A stretch of 53,997 nucleotides of DNA from CAZLMW01 sp964560875 (lineage in GTDB: Bacteria > Myxococcota_A > UBA9042), in contig CAZLMW010000050.1 of assembly GCA_964560875.1 (NCBI GenBank), positions 1 through 53,997 of the forward strand. The letters run 5' to 3'. Made by a program: the position numbers and the translations under genes. Shown in pieces: positions 32,809 through 41,736 of this stretch (position 1 is its first letter; each line of letters starts with the position of its first letter). The notes below the pieces were generated by a model, which searched no databases, was not told where the DNA came from, and worked only from the letters and a program-made list of their open reading frames with translations.

Positions 32809-33798
32809 CCACTGCTGGTCGCGGTACCACGCGGCCGTTCGACCGAGCGTGTCCGCGAGCGGCCGCGGGTGCCATCCAAGCCCGTCGACGGCGCGCTGCG
32901 AGCTGCACCACCAGTGTCCGGCCAGTCCTTCGGCGGCCTTGTCGAGGTTGAGCACGGTCGGTTTGTCGGTGACGCGGCCAATCAGCTCGCCCATCGCCGC
33001 CGCTACCTGCGTCAACGGGCCTGGGATGCGCAATACGAACGGTGCGTTGCCCCCGGTTGCAGCGCCGAGCATCGCGCCCAGCTCCGGAAACGTCGGGTGT
33101 TCGTCGCTGCACAGGAAGTAGGCGCCCCGGCTCGGTTCGTCGGACACAACGCGTTGCCCGCGCTCGACGACAGCCGCCATGACAGCCGCCAGATCCTGCA
33201 CGTCCACGATCGAGAGTTTGCGCGCGGAAACGCGAGGCGCGACGAAGAGCCCGCGCTGGGCCATCCGATAGAGCGGCAGTGACGCCCAATCGTGCTCGCC
33301 CATCACCATCGGAGGCCGCACGATGGTCGCCGCAAGCCGATCCGCGTAGCTGCGGACCCTGGCTTCGCTGAGCATCTTGGCCCGACCGTAGCGCGACACG
33401 GGAGCGGGTTCGTCTGTCTCGACCCGGGCGCGGCCCTGTCCGGCGGGTCCGGTCGCCGCGATGGACGAACAATAGATAAGGACCGGCGGCGTCGGCTGAG
33501 CGGCAACGGCGTCACAGACAGCGGCGGCACCGGCAACGTTGTCGTCGATGAAGGTCGCGCGCCACGGCACCTTGAGGAGCGCCGCGAGGTGAATGACAGC
33601 CTCGGCCCCGGCAAAGGCCGGACGCAACGACTCGGCGTCGGTGACGTCCGCTATCGCAAACCCGACCCCAAGTGGCTGCAGGCGCGTGCGATCGCTCATC
33701 TCGCGGACGATGCACGTGACCTCGTGGCCCGCTTCGACGAGCGCCTTGACGACGTGACCGCCGACGAACCCGCTCGCGCCTGTGACTACGATGCGCAT
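32803..33798 (-). CDS. NAD(P)-dependent epimerase/dehydratase (extended SDR)
   Basis: 331 aa. Begins MRIVVTGASGFVGGHVV, the Rossmann nucleotide site; later IADVTDAESL, AVIHLAALL and the YGRAK catalytic Tyr/Lys near residue 150. The pattern fits dihydroflavonol-4-reductase-like or sugar-nucleotide epimerases. ATG at 33798 has a perfect ribosome site (GGAG, then seven bases). It converges with the radical SAM gene. Substrate not identifiable. Confidence 0.88.
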   Translation of the reverse strand: MRIVVTGASGFVGGHVVKALVEAGHEVTCIVREMSDRTRLQPLGVGFAIADVTDAESLRPAFAGAEAVIHLAALLKVPWRATFIDDNVAGAAAVCDAVAAQPTPPVLIYCSSIAATGPAGQGRARVETDEPAPVSRYGRAKMLSEARVRSYADRLAATIVRPPMVMGEHDWASLPLYRMAQRGLFVAPRVSARKLSIVDVQDLAAVMAAVVERGQRVVSDEPSRGAYFLCSDEHPTFPELGAMLGAATGGNAPFVLRIPGPLTQVAAAMGELIGRVTDKPTVLNLDKAAEGLAGHWWCSSQRAVDGLGWHPRPLADTLGRTAAWYRDQQWL

Positions 33799-34136
33799 GG
33801 CGATCTCCAATCGGTAGCCGCGGATCGCCAAATCAGTAGGTCACTGCGACGACGAGGCCATGCAGGCTGTTCATGAGCGACTCTGTTCGGTGGGTGGGAT
33901 GCCCGGTACTTTGATCGATTCAATCATCGCCCATATGGCTGCCATGGATCGGCGTCGCCCCGCAAGTGCGGCTCGGATTGTGGATTGGCGGTCGAAAACG
34001 GACGCCACGGTTTTTGCACGCGTGAAAGAACGGCGACGACGCATCAGTTCGGCCAGCGGCGGATCGACCTTGATTTCTGCCGCGTACTGCTCATCATCCG
34101 ACGGCTCGAGATCCCGGTCGGTCAGACGGAGACACC
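33799..34136. other. Divergent intergenic region, 338 bases
   Basis: Lies between the epimerase gene (minus) and the multicopper oxidase gene (plus). Lower GC than the coding DNA nearby; frames here are short and have no ribosome site. It should hold both promoters. A short TGAT-7-ATCA inverted repeat is near 33912-33926. No CueR-type copper box is seen. Confidence 0.5.
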
Positions 34137-35708
34137 ATGAAAAGCCAGTTCGCCAGCGGCATCATGCCGCAGAAAACGCTCCAGCAGCTTCTTGCTGGCA
34201 CGCTGGTCACCTTCATGGCGATGGTCTCCGTCGCCTGCGCAGGCAGCGAGTCCGGCAGCGCCACGGACGACCCGGCCACCGATGCGGCGGTCAGCGCGGA
34301 CGCCAATGTTGCGGCAGTTGACGCTGGCACGGCAGCGCCGGACATCGGTCAACCCGACACTGCTACCGCCCCTGCATCCGCAGGACTGGTCGGAACGACC
34401 GTGCTCGCCGACGGCAACCCAGACCCACACATCGTCGAGGTCAAGCTGACCGCCGGCACGACGTCGCTCAAGGTGTTCGACGACACGCCAGCGCTCCAGA
34501 TGTACACGTACAACGGCCAATTCCCCGGGCCGACCCTGCACGCCACCATCGGCGACAAGGTCATCGTGCATTTCAACAACGATCTGCCCGAGGCCACCAC
34601 CGTCCACTGGCACGGCCTGCGCATCAGCGACAAGATGGACGGCAACCCGCGCATCCAGGAGCCGGTCAAACCGGGCGGCACGTTCAAGTACGAGTTCGTC
34701 GTCAAGGACGCCGGCACCTACTGGTACCACCCCCACATGCGCAGCAACGAGCAGGTCGAAAAGGGCCTGTACGGCGCCATCGTCGTCCACGAGGCCAAGA
34801 TTCCGCCGGTCGCTCGCGAGCGCCTCCTGGTGATGGACGACATCCGCGTCAACAAGGACGGGACGTTCCCACCATTCCTCACCTCGCACCCCTCCCAGAT
34901 GCACGGACGCCTCGGCAATCGCCTGCTGGTCAACGGCAAGGAGGCTCCGATCGCGGTCAAAGCGCAGGTCACCGACATCGAGCGCTGGCGCATCGTCAAC
35001 ACAGCCAACGCCCGCACGATGCACTTCGATGTGCAAGGCGAGGCCCTCGTGCGTGTGGTTGGCACCGACGGCGGCTTGCTCGACAAGCCGTATGTGCTCA
35101 ACAAGCCGCTCACTGTCCCGGTTGGCCAACGCTACGACCTCGAGGTGTTGTACGGCGCGGCGGGCAAGGTCGCGCTGCGTTCGTATGTCCCGGTGCTCGG
35201 CGCCAACAACAAGGTGGTTTACAAGCCCTTCGCGCAGCTTGAGGTCGACGTCGCCGACAAGAAGGACGCCCCCGACTCCTACACCTCGCCGTTTCCGGGC
35301 GCCAAGCCACACAAGCAGCGATTCATCAATCGCAAAGCCGTTGCCACGTTCAAGGCGGTCCAGAGTTCGATCTCGCCGACCGGCCTCGCGTGGCTGATCA
35401 ACGACAAGGCCTACTGGAAGGACAAGCCGCTGTGGACCTTCGATGAGGGCGACACGGTCGAGATCACAATCAAGAACCTCGCCGGCCCCGAGCACCCCTT
35501 TCACCTGCACGGGCAGTTCTTCGAGATTATCGAGCCAAACGACCAACCGGGCCTCAAGGACACGGTGCTCGTGCCGGGCATGAAGACGGTCAAGATCCGA
35601 GCCTACATGGACAATCCCGGCCAATGGATGGCGCACTGCCACATCCTGGGCCACGCGGCGCAGGGCATGATGAGCGAGATGGTCGTCAACCCGAAGAAGG
35701 CCCCATGA
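34137..35708 (+). CDS. Multicopper oxidase lipoprotein
   Basis: 523 aa with signal peptide and lipobox VSVA-C. An Asp/Ala/Thr linker (about 40-80) leads to cupredoxin domains. Copper motifs in order are HWHG, WYHPHM, HPFHLHG and HCHILGHAAQGM. The last contains the type-1 Cys with its His ligands and an axial Met. All ten His ligands of the family appear to be present. Members oxidise Cu(I), Fe(II), Mn(II) or phenolics outside the cytoplasm. No Met-rich CueO loop is visible, so a copper-detoxifying role is not assured. ATG at 34137 has GGAG nearby. Confidence 0.92.
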   Translation: MKSQFASGIMPQKTLQQLLAGTLVTFMAMVSVACAGSESGSATDDPATDAAVSADANVAAVDAGTAAPDIGQPDTATAPASAGLVGTTVLADGNPDPHIVEVKLTAGTTSLKVFDDTPALQMYTYNGQFPGPTLHATIGDKVIVHFNNDLPEATTVHWHGLRISDKMDGNPRIQEPVKPGGTFKYEFVVKDAGTYWYHPHMRSNEQVEKGLYGAIVVHEAKIPPVARERLLVMDDIRVNKDGTFPPFLTSHPSQMHGRLGNRLLVNGKEAPIAVKAQVTDIERWRIVNTANARTMHFDVQGEALVRVVGTDGGLLDKPYVLNKPLTVPVGQRYDLEVLYGAAGKVALRSYVPVLGANNKVVYKPFAQLEVDVADKKDAPDSYTSPFPGAKPHKQRFINRKAVATFKAVQSSISPTGLAWLINDKAYWKDKPLWTFDEGDTVEITIKNLAGPEHPFHLHGQFFEIIEPNDQPGLKDTVLVPGMKTVKIRAYMDNPGQWMAHCHILGHAAQGMMSEMVVNPKKAP

Positions 35709-35947
35709 CACTCGTTTGGTCGTGTCCGCGATTCGAAAAGTGGTTTGTGACGGTCTAGCAGACTGCGCCGTAAATCGTGTCGGTCATCGTGCTGCGCCCC
35801 GTTGGGATCGCGCACGTCAATGGCGCAGAGCAGTCCTGGCGCGCCAGCCAAGCCGGTTCCGGCGGCGGGACGCGGCGCCGACTCGACCTGCCCGGGTCGG
35901 TCTGTCACGCTCGGCGCCGACGCCCCACCGCACCACTGGAGTCCATC

Positions 35948-36514
35948 GTGAGCAACCCGGACATCGAAGGGCTCGGCCCTCTTGCCCCGCTGGCAGGCAC
36001 CTGGGAAGGCGCCAAAGGTGAGGACATCGCGCCGTCGGACGATCGCGGCGTCGCCACCAGCCCTTTTCGTGAGCGGATGGTGTTCACGCCCATCGGCCGC
36101 GTCGACAACCACGAGCAGACGCTGTACGGCCTGCGCTACGCCACAACGGCCTGGCGGGCGGGCGCCGAGGAGCCCTTTCACGAGGAGGTCGGCTATTGGC
36201 TGTGGGACGCCGAACGCAAGCAGGTGATGCGCTGCTTCATCGTGCCGCGAGGGGTGACGGTCATCGCGGGCGCTACCGTCGAGCCGGATGCGACATCGTT
36301 CACGCTGCAAGCCACGGCGGGCGCGGCGGACTACGGCATCTGCAGCAACCCGTTCTTGCTGGAGCAGTTTCGCACCGAGCGCTACGAGCTCACCGTCGAG
36401 CTGCTCGCCGATGGCCGCCTGTCGTACGAAGAAGACACGGTGATGGCGATGAAGGGGCGCGACGAGCCGTTTCACCACACCGACAAGAACGTGCTCACGA
36501 AAGTGGCCCGATAG
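35948..36514 (+). CDS. Nitrobindin-like heme-binding beta-barrel protein (FABP/THAP4 family)
   Basis: 188 aa. The GxWxGxG-like motif is AGTWEGAKGED near residue 17; middle strands include LRYATTAWR and HEEVGYWLWDAERKQVMRC. The C-terminal FHHTDKNVLTKV matches the place of the heme-ligating His in nitrobindins. Known relatives bind heme and react with NO or peroxynitrite. Start GTG at 35948 follows GGAG; the frame upstream is a shadow. Soluble and cytosolic. Separate promoter region of about 240 bases upstream, with no other gene in it. Confidence 0.85.
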   Translation: MSNPDIEGLGPLAPLAGTWEGAKGEDIAPSDDRGVATSPFRERMVFTPIGRVDNHEQTLYGLRYATTAWRAGAEEPFHEEVGYWLWDAERKQVMRCFIVPRGVTVIAGATVEPDATSFTLQATAGAADYGICSNPFLLEQFRTERYELTVELLADGRLSYEEDTVMAMKGRDEPFHHTDKNVLTKVAR

Positions 36515-36529
36515 CCCCATGGATGCCCG

Positions 36530-37549
36530 ATGCTGACGGCCACTGCCTACTCTCATGCACGTTGCCGCGGCGGCGTGCTCCTCGCCAACGCCCAGACCTG
36601 CGCGCTGCTTGCGTGCGCGGTGTTGCTCGCCAGCTGCGCGACCGAAGACGCGGCTCCGACAACCGAAGCCAGCATCAAGAAGGTCACGTTCGCCGACGAA
36701 TACCCGGTCACCGCCCAGTTCCCCGAGGGTGGCGTCTATGACGCAGCGGCCGGGGTGTTTTACGTCGGCAGCTTGAAGGACGGCTCGGTGCACCGCATCG
36801 ACGCCTCTTCCAAGGTCGACACCGAGATCTTCAAGGAAACCGCTGCGGGGACATGGTGGACACTCGGCATGGCTGTGGACACCGCGAACAAGCGCCTGTG
36901 GGTCTGCGCGATGGACGACCGCAAGCCGGGACCTCGCGCCGGGCACGTGTGGGTTTTCGACCTGGTGACCGACAAGCGCATCGCAAACCACGCATTGTCG
37001 GCCGCCGCGAAGGACGCAACGTGCACAGATGTAGCGGTGACCAAAGACGGCGTCGGATACGTGGTCGACCGCGAAAACCCCGTCGTCTACCGCGTGGACG
37101 TCACGAACGGGCCGAAAGTGTTCGCGAGCGATCCGCTCTTGAAGGGGACAATCGCCGGACAGAACGGGGTCGTCGTGCTGCCGGGTGAGGCCGCCCTGCT
37201 CGTCATTGTCTACACCCCGCCAAGCCTGGCCCGCGTGAGCTTGAGCGACGGCAAGGTCAGCAGAGTCGAGCTCAGCGGGCCGTTCAAGGACGACAAAGCG
37301 CTGCTTGCAGGAGCGGATGGCTTGGCGTTTGCCGACGGCAAGGCCTACGTCGCGTTCAGCAGCAAGGTCATGACGGTCACGCCTGCGAGCGACCAGTGGG
37401 CGAAAGCCACGAGCACAGCGGTCGATGTGAAAGAGGGCCTGACGGACGTCATCTCGACGCCTGGCGGCCTCTATGTGCTCAACGGTCAAGCGGTGCGTTT
37501 TGCGCTCAATCAGGCGACCGATCCGTTCCTGCTCAAGCGTTTTCCGTAG
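36530..37549 (+). CDS. Lipoprotein with SMP-30-like beta-propeller
   Basis: 339 aa from the ATG at 36530; an in-frame GTG at 36575 would give a shorter signal peptide with the same lipobox (LLAS-C). The mature part repeats the strand pattern of six-bladed propellers: GGVYDAAAGVFYVGSLKDGSV, GMAVDTANKRLWVCAMDD, DVAVTKDGVGYVVDRENPVV, GADGLAFADGKAYVAFSSK. This fits the SMP-30/gluconolactonase/strictosidine-synthase-like group. Acidic metal ligands are not certain. Likely periplasmic or outer-membrane; function unknown. It lies 15 bases after the nitrobindin-like gene, possibly co-transcribed. Confidence 0.78.
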   Translation: MLTATAYSHARCRGGVLLANAQTCALLACAVLLASCATEDAAPTTEASIKKVTFADEYPVTAQFPEGGVYDAAAGVFYVGSLKDGSVHRIDASSKVDTEIFKETAAGTWWTLGMAVDTANKRLWVCAMDDRKPGPRAGHVWVFDLVTDKRIANHALSAAAKDATCTDVAVTKDGVGYVVDRENPVVYRVDVTNGPKVFASDPLLKGTIAGQNGVVVLPGEAALLVIVYTPPSLARVSLSDGKVSRVELSGPFKDDKALLAGADGLAFADGKAYVAFSSKVMTVTPASDQWAKATSTAVDVKEGLTDVISTPGGLYVLNGQAVRFALNQATDPFLLKRFP

Positions 37550-37590
37550 CGCCAATCCGGGCGCGCACCGAACGCGACGCCACAGCGCGA

Positions 37591-37629
37591 GTATTGACTT
37601 CGTAATACGCCGATGCATACATTCATCAT
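37591..37629 (+). promoter_or_regulatory. Promoter with operator-like repeat upstream of the antitoxin gene
   Basis: A sigma-70-type pair is visible: TTGACT at 37594-37599 and TACATT at 37618-37623, 18 bases apart. The expected transcription start falls on the antitoxin ATG at 37630, so the mRNA may be leaderless. GTATT (37591-37595) and AATAC (37604-37608) form an inverted repeat that overlaps the -35 element, a likely site for autorepression. Confidence 0.55.
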
Positions 37630-37851
37630 ATGAGACTGCGCACGTCCATCACGCTTTCGCCCGAAACCGTCGCCGCGCTGGACGAGCTCGGAGGCAATCG
37701 GTCGCGTCATGTCGAGGCCGCGATCATCGCCTATCTCGATGACATTCGGCGCCGGCGACGGGACGAGCAGGATCGCAGCATCATCGCGGCCAACTGCGAC
37801 TTCATGAACGCGGAGGTCGAGGACTTCCTGGAGCTGCAGGAGGCGCTGTGA
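37630..37851 (+). CDS. Antitoxin, ribbon-helix-helix type
   Basis: 73 aa. The N-terminus MRLRTSITLSPETVAALDEL is a ribbon-helix-helix DNA-binding strand and helix; the C-terminal half is acidic (AEVEDFLELQEAL), as in the toxin-neutralising tail of MazE-like antitoxins. It precedes and overlaps (GTGA) the toxin gene, the normal order. Expected to bind the toxin and repress its own promoter. Confidence 0.82.
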   Translation: MRLRTSITLSPETVAALDELGGNRSRHVEAAIIAYLDDIRRRRRDEQDRSIIAANCDFMNAEVEDFLELQEAL

Positions 37852-38183
37852 GGCGCGGTGAGCTGTACCGTGTGCGGCGGCCCAAGGACGACCCACGCCG
37901 CAGCCGGGTGTTTGTGGTGGTCGGTCGTCGGGGGATCATCGAGTCCACATTTTCGACGGTTATCTGCGCGCCGGTTTTCAGCCTACAGCACGGCCTCAGC
38001 ACACAGGTGTCGGTCGGCGTGTACGAAGGCCTCAAGCACGAATCAGCCGTCTCGTGTGACGCGCTCATGAGCGTGCCGAAAGCGACGCTGACCGAATACG
38101 TGGGCATGTTGGGACCCAGCAAACTCGCCGAACTGGACCGGGCGGTCGCTATCGCCGTCGGTTTGGACGAAGCGCGGGGCTGA
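37848..38183 (+). CDS. MazF/PemK-like endoribonuclease toxin
   Basis: 111 aa. MRRGELYRVRR begins the SH3-like barrel. RRSRVFVVVGRR and TVICAPVF follow, with SCDALMSVPKATL as the later conserved strand, matching MazF/PemK mRNA interferases. A perfect AGGAGG precedes the GTG start at 37848, which overlaps the antitoxin stop. Toxin activity and target sequence are not determinable from sequence. Confidence 0.88.
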   Translation: MRRGELYRVRRPKDDPRRSRVFVVVGRRGIIESTFSTVICAPVFSLQHGLSTQVSVGVYEGLKHESAVSCDALMSVPKATLTEYVGMLGPSKLAELDRAVAIAVGLDEARG

Positions 38184-38294
38184 CTGACGCGCAGCCAGGA
38201 CCAGGCGAGTTCGCGGCGCTGTATCGGTCATTGCGGCGTTCGCGCCCCTTTGCTTTGAAACGTGTCCAGCCTGCCCGTGACAGCGCCGCTTTGG

Positions 38295-38324
38295 GATCCG
38301 ACAATCCTGTGAGATCCGACAATC
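38295..38324 (+). repeat. 12-bp direct repeat upstream of the PAAR gene
   Basis: GATCCGACAATC occurs at 38295-38306 and 38313-38324, an 18-base period. It is 28 bases before the PAAR start, a position suitable for regulator binding. Confidence 0.7.
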
Positions 38325-38351
38325 GCGTAAACGAGCAATGGAATCGCGCGC

Positions 38352-38915
38352 ATGCCTCAGCAAGGCCGACTGGGAGACAAGTCGCTTGTGCCGGCCGACG
38401 CCCACGGGTGTCCGGCCTGCCCGCATCCGTGTGTGGGCCCCGCTGTCGCCGGATCCCCGGACGTCAACGTCAACGCCAAGCCGGCGCTGCGTGTCGGTGA
38501 CCCGGGCGTGCATGCGGCGTGTTGTGGGCCGAACACCTGGACCGCCAAGACCGGCGCGCCGTCGGTCTTCATCAACGGCAAGAAGGCTCATCGTTTCAGC
38601 GACGTCGACAAGCACTGCGGCGGCAACGGCAAGATGATCGAAGGGAGCCCGGACGTCATCGTCGGCAACTACCAGGCCGGCGGCGGGCGCGACGGCAAAC
38701 CGCCGCCGACGTTCATCACCTACCAGCTCATGTCCGCGTTCGGCGGCCCGCTATCCGACCGGAAGGTCCGCGCGACAGGCCAGACCACCGGCAAAGTCCT
38801 CAACGGTCGCACCGACGGCGAGGGGGTGGCGACTTTCCGCAAGCTCGACGAGCAGGAAGAGTACGACCTCGAGCTGCAACTGCGTGACGGCTCGTGGGTG
38901 AAGTGGGAAGACTGA
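38352..38915 (+). CDS. PAAR-domain spike tip with transthyretin-like C-terminal extension
   Basis: 187 aa. PAAR proteins cap the VgrG spike of type VI secretion systems. The N-terminal 110 residues carry the expected repeat-like strands with Cys/His for zinc (GCPACPHPCVGPAVAGSP, HAACCGPNTW, HRFSDVDKHCGGNGKMIEGS). After residue 125 there is a beta-rich tail (TGKVLNGRTDGEGVATFRKL, then YDLELQL) resembling transthyretin/CarboxypepD_reg folds, which in PAAR proteins can tether cargo. No signal peptide. Four bases before the amidase gene, so the pair is coupled. Confidence 0.85.
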   Translation: MPQQGRLGDKSLVPADAHGCPACPHPCVGPAVAGSPDVNVNAKPALRVGDPGVHAACCGPNTWTAKTGAPSVFINGKKAHRFSDVDKHCGGNGKMIEGSPDVIVGNYQAGGGRDGKPPPTFITYQLMSAFGGPLSDRKVRATGQTTGKVLNGRTDGEGVATFRKLDEQEEYDLELQLRDGSWVKWED

Positions 38916-38919
38916 ACCG

Positions 38920-39879
38920 ATGACGACGCTATTTCGGACCGGCACCGAGCACGACCTGCGCCTGAAGATCCCGCGCCTGGTGTTCATCATCGATCCCGGC
39001 CACGGCGGTACGTGGGCCGACGCCAAAAAGGCTGGACTCAAGAAGTACAACGTCGGCACCGAATCGCAGCGCACCGCGAAGGTGCTGCGCGCGTGGGGCT
39101 ACCAAAAGCCCGCCGACGGCACGTCGATGCGGCGCTACTACGCCGCCGGTGGCAAGGGCTACGTTTCCGAGCGCCTCCTCGCCGTCACGCTGGGCAAACG
39201 CATCGCCAAGACGCTCCAGGAACACATTCGGGTGGCGAAGACCGGCGCCATCATGACCGCGCGGCTGACCCGGACACGCGATGTGCCGATGACCATCTCG
39301 GCGCGACGCAAATTCGCGAACGCGTTGGTGCACCCCAAGCTCGCTTCGGCAGGCAAGAAGATCACCCGCAAGGACATCGAGAAGGCGGTCGCGCCGCAGC
39401 GCTTTCAGTACAGCATCTTCCTGTCGCTGCATGTCGAAGGCTCGCCGGGCAGCCCCGACGGCCTCTTCCTGCTGGTGCGCAAGGGCAAGACCGGTCGCCA
39501 CCAAGACTACATCGACGCGGTCGACAAGGCGGTCGACGAGCGGCCAGCGCTCACCACGCTCGACCCCGTGTTCAAAACCGACGACAAGACCGCAGTCGGG
39601 CGATTGGGTGTGCTCTCCCAGCCGCAGGTCAACTCCTGGTCGCTGCTCGCCGAAGTCGCCAACATCGCCAACTGGGCCGGCTACCAGAACCTCGCATCAA
39701 CCCGCTGGCAGGACACGATGGCGGACGCGCTCGCCGCGGGCATGTGGGACTTCGCAACAAAGGTCTACGGTAACCACAGCTTCGTCGACGATCCGCTGCT
39801 CATCGAAGGCACGGAGATCGCGGCCCGGCGGATGGACAAGGCCGCCAAGCAGCTCAAGAACGCCAACAGCAGCCGTTGA
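38920..39879 (+). CDS. Amidase_3-type peptidoglycan amidase, probable secreted effector
   Basis: 319 aa with no signal peptide, although the reaction (cutting the lactyl amide between MurNAc and L-Ala) is periplasmic. The zinc and catalytic set of Amidase_3 is traceable: H28 (IDPGHGG), E84 (YVSERL), H171 (SLHVEG) and a C-terminal Glu (LLAEVANI, about 245). Extra helical parts enlarge it relative to AmiC domains. Lack of secretion signal plus the adjacent PAAR gene suggests delivery into rival cells through a type VI secretion spike. No immunity gene is recognised beside it. Confidence 0.85.
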   Translation: MTTLFRTGTEHDLRLKIPRLVFIIDPGHGGTWADAKKAGLKKYNVGTESQRTAKVLRAWGYQKPADGTSMRRYYAAGGKGYVSERLLAVTLGKRIAKTLQEHIRVAKTGAIMTARLTRTRDVPMTISARRKFANALVHPKLASAGKKITRKDIEKAVAPQRFQYSIFLSLHVEGSPGSPDGLFLLVRKGKTGRHQDYIDAVDKAVDERPALTTLDPVFKTDDKTAVGRLGVLSQPQVNSWSLLAEVANIANWAGYQNLASTRWQDTMADALAAGMWDFATKVYGNHSFVDDPLLIEGTEIAARRMDKAAKQLKNANSSR

Positions 39880-40080
39880 CCTGCCGATGACGTTCGACGA
39901 GCGGCGCTCGCGGCCCCTGCCAAACGTATGACTGCGCGGTCGAGCTGCGACCGGATGATCGCTGTCAATTCGTCGGCCGGCGCCGATGGGCAAAACTCCT
40001 ACGAACGGCTAGACTCGGCGCGCTCGCGCACGTTCTCCTCCAGCGCCATTTTCGGCCGGTTCACCGCAGCAAAGCCCCTG

Positions 40081-41736
40081 ATGCCTGCTCTCATGCACAT
40101 TTTGCGTCCCGCGTTTGTCGCGCTGCTCGTGGCCCTCGCTGTCCCGTCAACTGCAACCGCCTGGGAGCTCGAGGCCGGCCCGTTCGGCATCTGGCACCTG
40201 TTCTCGGACACAAACGAGCTCGGCCAGGCGGAAGGCCAGGAGCGCGCCATCGACAACGGCTTCGGCCTCGGGGGGCGCGCGGCCCTGTGGCCCGTGTTCA
40301 ACGTCGGCGTCGAGGCGGAGATCTTCGCCATCCCGTCGGCCATCGCCGCTGCGGATACCTCGGTCCTGGTCACCGGCGCTCGTCTGCATGGCCTGGTGCG
40401 TTTCGGCAATCGGCGTCTGCGCGGCCTGTTCATGGCCGGCTATGGCTTCATGAACGCGTTTCCGCTCGACGTGCTCAAGTACGGCGACGACACGGACGCG
40501 ATCTTGTACGCCGGCGGCGGGGCGCAGTATCGGCTCGACAACCTGTGGTCGGTGCGCCTCGACGCGCGGATTCATGCGACCGGGACCACGGTGCCGGGCG
40601 AAACGCTCTCGTTCGACGGTCACGTGACGTTCGGGGTCGCGTATCACATCGGTTCGGGCCCGGTGAACGACTGGGATGTCGACCACGTCATCGATGACAA
40701 AGACGCGTGCCCATTCGCCGAGGAGTGGGTCAACAAGATCCGCGACCACGACGGCTGCCCGGAAGACCCGCTGATCGCCCGCAACATCGTATCGGTGCGC
40801 GACGACAAGCAGTTCCGGTTGGCCGCCAAACGCATCGCTGAGGGCCGCAAAGGGCGCTCGTCCAAGCGCGTGGACCCCACCAAACTCCCGGTGCACGTGA
40901 CGCAGGTGTGGGACCCGGGCGATGACCCGCTCAAGCAGCCGACCACCGATGATCCCCGCTGGTTGCTGCCGCCCTTGCTGTCGGTTGGAGATGACGACGG
41001 AGATGGCCTCGATCGCGACGACGACATTTGCCCCGAGGTCCCCGAAGACAAAGACGGCTTCCAGGACCTCGACGGCTGCCCGGAGGCGGACAACGACGGC
41101 GATGGCTTCCTCGACAAGGACGACAAGTGCCCCAACGAGGCTGAGACCCTCAACGGCTTCGACGACACCGACGGCTGCCCGGACTCGGTGCCCAAGAAGC
41201 TCAAGCGCATCGTCGGAAAGCTCGACGGCGTCTACTTCGAGAAGAACTCGGCCGACCTGAAGAAACGCTCAAACAGGTCGCTTGGCCGCGCCGCGAAGAT
41301 CTTGCTCGAGTTCCCGCGTGTGCGCGTCCGTATCGAAGGCCATACCGACAACATCGGCACCCGCGAGCTGAATATCGACCTGTCCAAGCGTCGCGCTGAA
41401 TCGGTCCGCGCGTGGCTTATCAAGGCCGGCCTTCCCGGCGATCGCCTGACATCCGAGGGATACGGCCCCGACAAACCCAAGGCCGACAACAAGACCCGTC
41501 GGGGCCGCGCGACCAATCGCCGCGTCGAGTTCTTCCTGATCCCACCCAAACCGGACGACAAGCCGGGCGGCGAAGAGATCATCATCGAGGGCCAGGAAAG
41601 TGCAGCTGCGGGCGACAAGGCTGCCCCAGACACCAACAAAAACGCGAAGAAAGTCGTGCCTGGAGATTCCGGCAAGAAAGCCAGTAAGGACGCCAAGAAG
41701 ACCAAGAAAGCGGCCACAAAGGGGGCGGCCAAATGA
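40081..41736 (+). CDS. OmpA-family outer-membrane protein with thrombospondin type-3 repeats
   Basis: 551 aa. Signal peptide to about TATA. An N-terminal beta-barrel or surface domain (residues 30-220) is followed by Asp-rich Ca2+ repeats (DDDGDGLDRDDDICP, DNDGDGFLDKDDKCP) at about 300-360. Then comes an OmpA_C peptidoglycan-binding domain with EGHTDNIG and NRRVEF. A Lys/Ala-rich tail ends the protein. ATG at 40081 or 40093 are equivalent choices for the signal peptide. The stop overlaps the next start (ATGA). Anchors the outer membrane to peptidoglycan; often found with FecR-like partners. Confidence 0.9.
   Translation: MPALMHILRPAFVALLVALAVPSTATAWELEAGPFGIWHLFSDTNELGQAEGQERAIDNGFGLGGRAALWPVFNVGVEAEIFAIPSAIAAADTSVLVTGARLHGLVRFGNRRLRGLFMAGYGFMNAFPLDVLKYGDDTDAILYAGGGAQYRLDNLWSVRLDARIHATGTTVPGETLSFDGHVTFGVAYHIGSGPVNDWDVDHVIDDKDACPFAEEWVNKIRDHDGCPEDPLIARNIVSVRDDKQFRLAAKRIAEGRKGRSSKRVDPTKLPVHVTQVWDPGDDPLKQPTTDDPRWLLPPLLSVGDDDGDGLDRDDDICPEVPEDKDGFQDLDGCPEADNDGDGFLDKDDKCPNEAETLNGFDDTDGCPDSVPKKLKRIVGKLDGVYFEKNSADLKKRSNRSLGRAAKILLEFPRVRVRIEGHTDNIGTRELNIDLSKRRAESVRAWLIKAGLPGDRLTSEGYGPDKPKADNKTRRGRATNRRVEFFLIPPKPDDKPGGEEIIIEGQESAAAGDKAAPDTNKNAKKVVPGDSGKKASKDAKKTKKAATKGAAK

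Noticed and set aside
33860..34321. 153-aa plus-strand frame before the multicopper oxidase
   Set aside because: Second half is an Arg/His-rich shadow of the oxidase signal peptide; no ribosome site.
35603..37618. 671-aa minus-strand frame
   Set aside because: Lies opposite the nitrobindin-like and propeller genes, which show clear family motifs.
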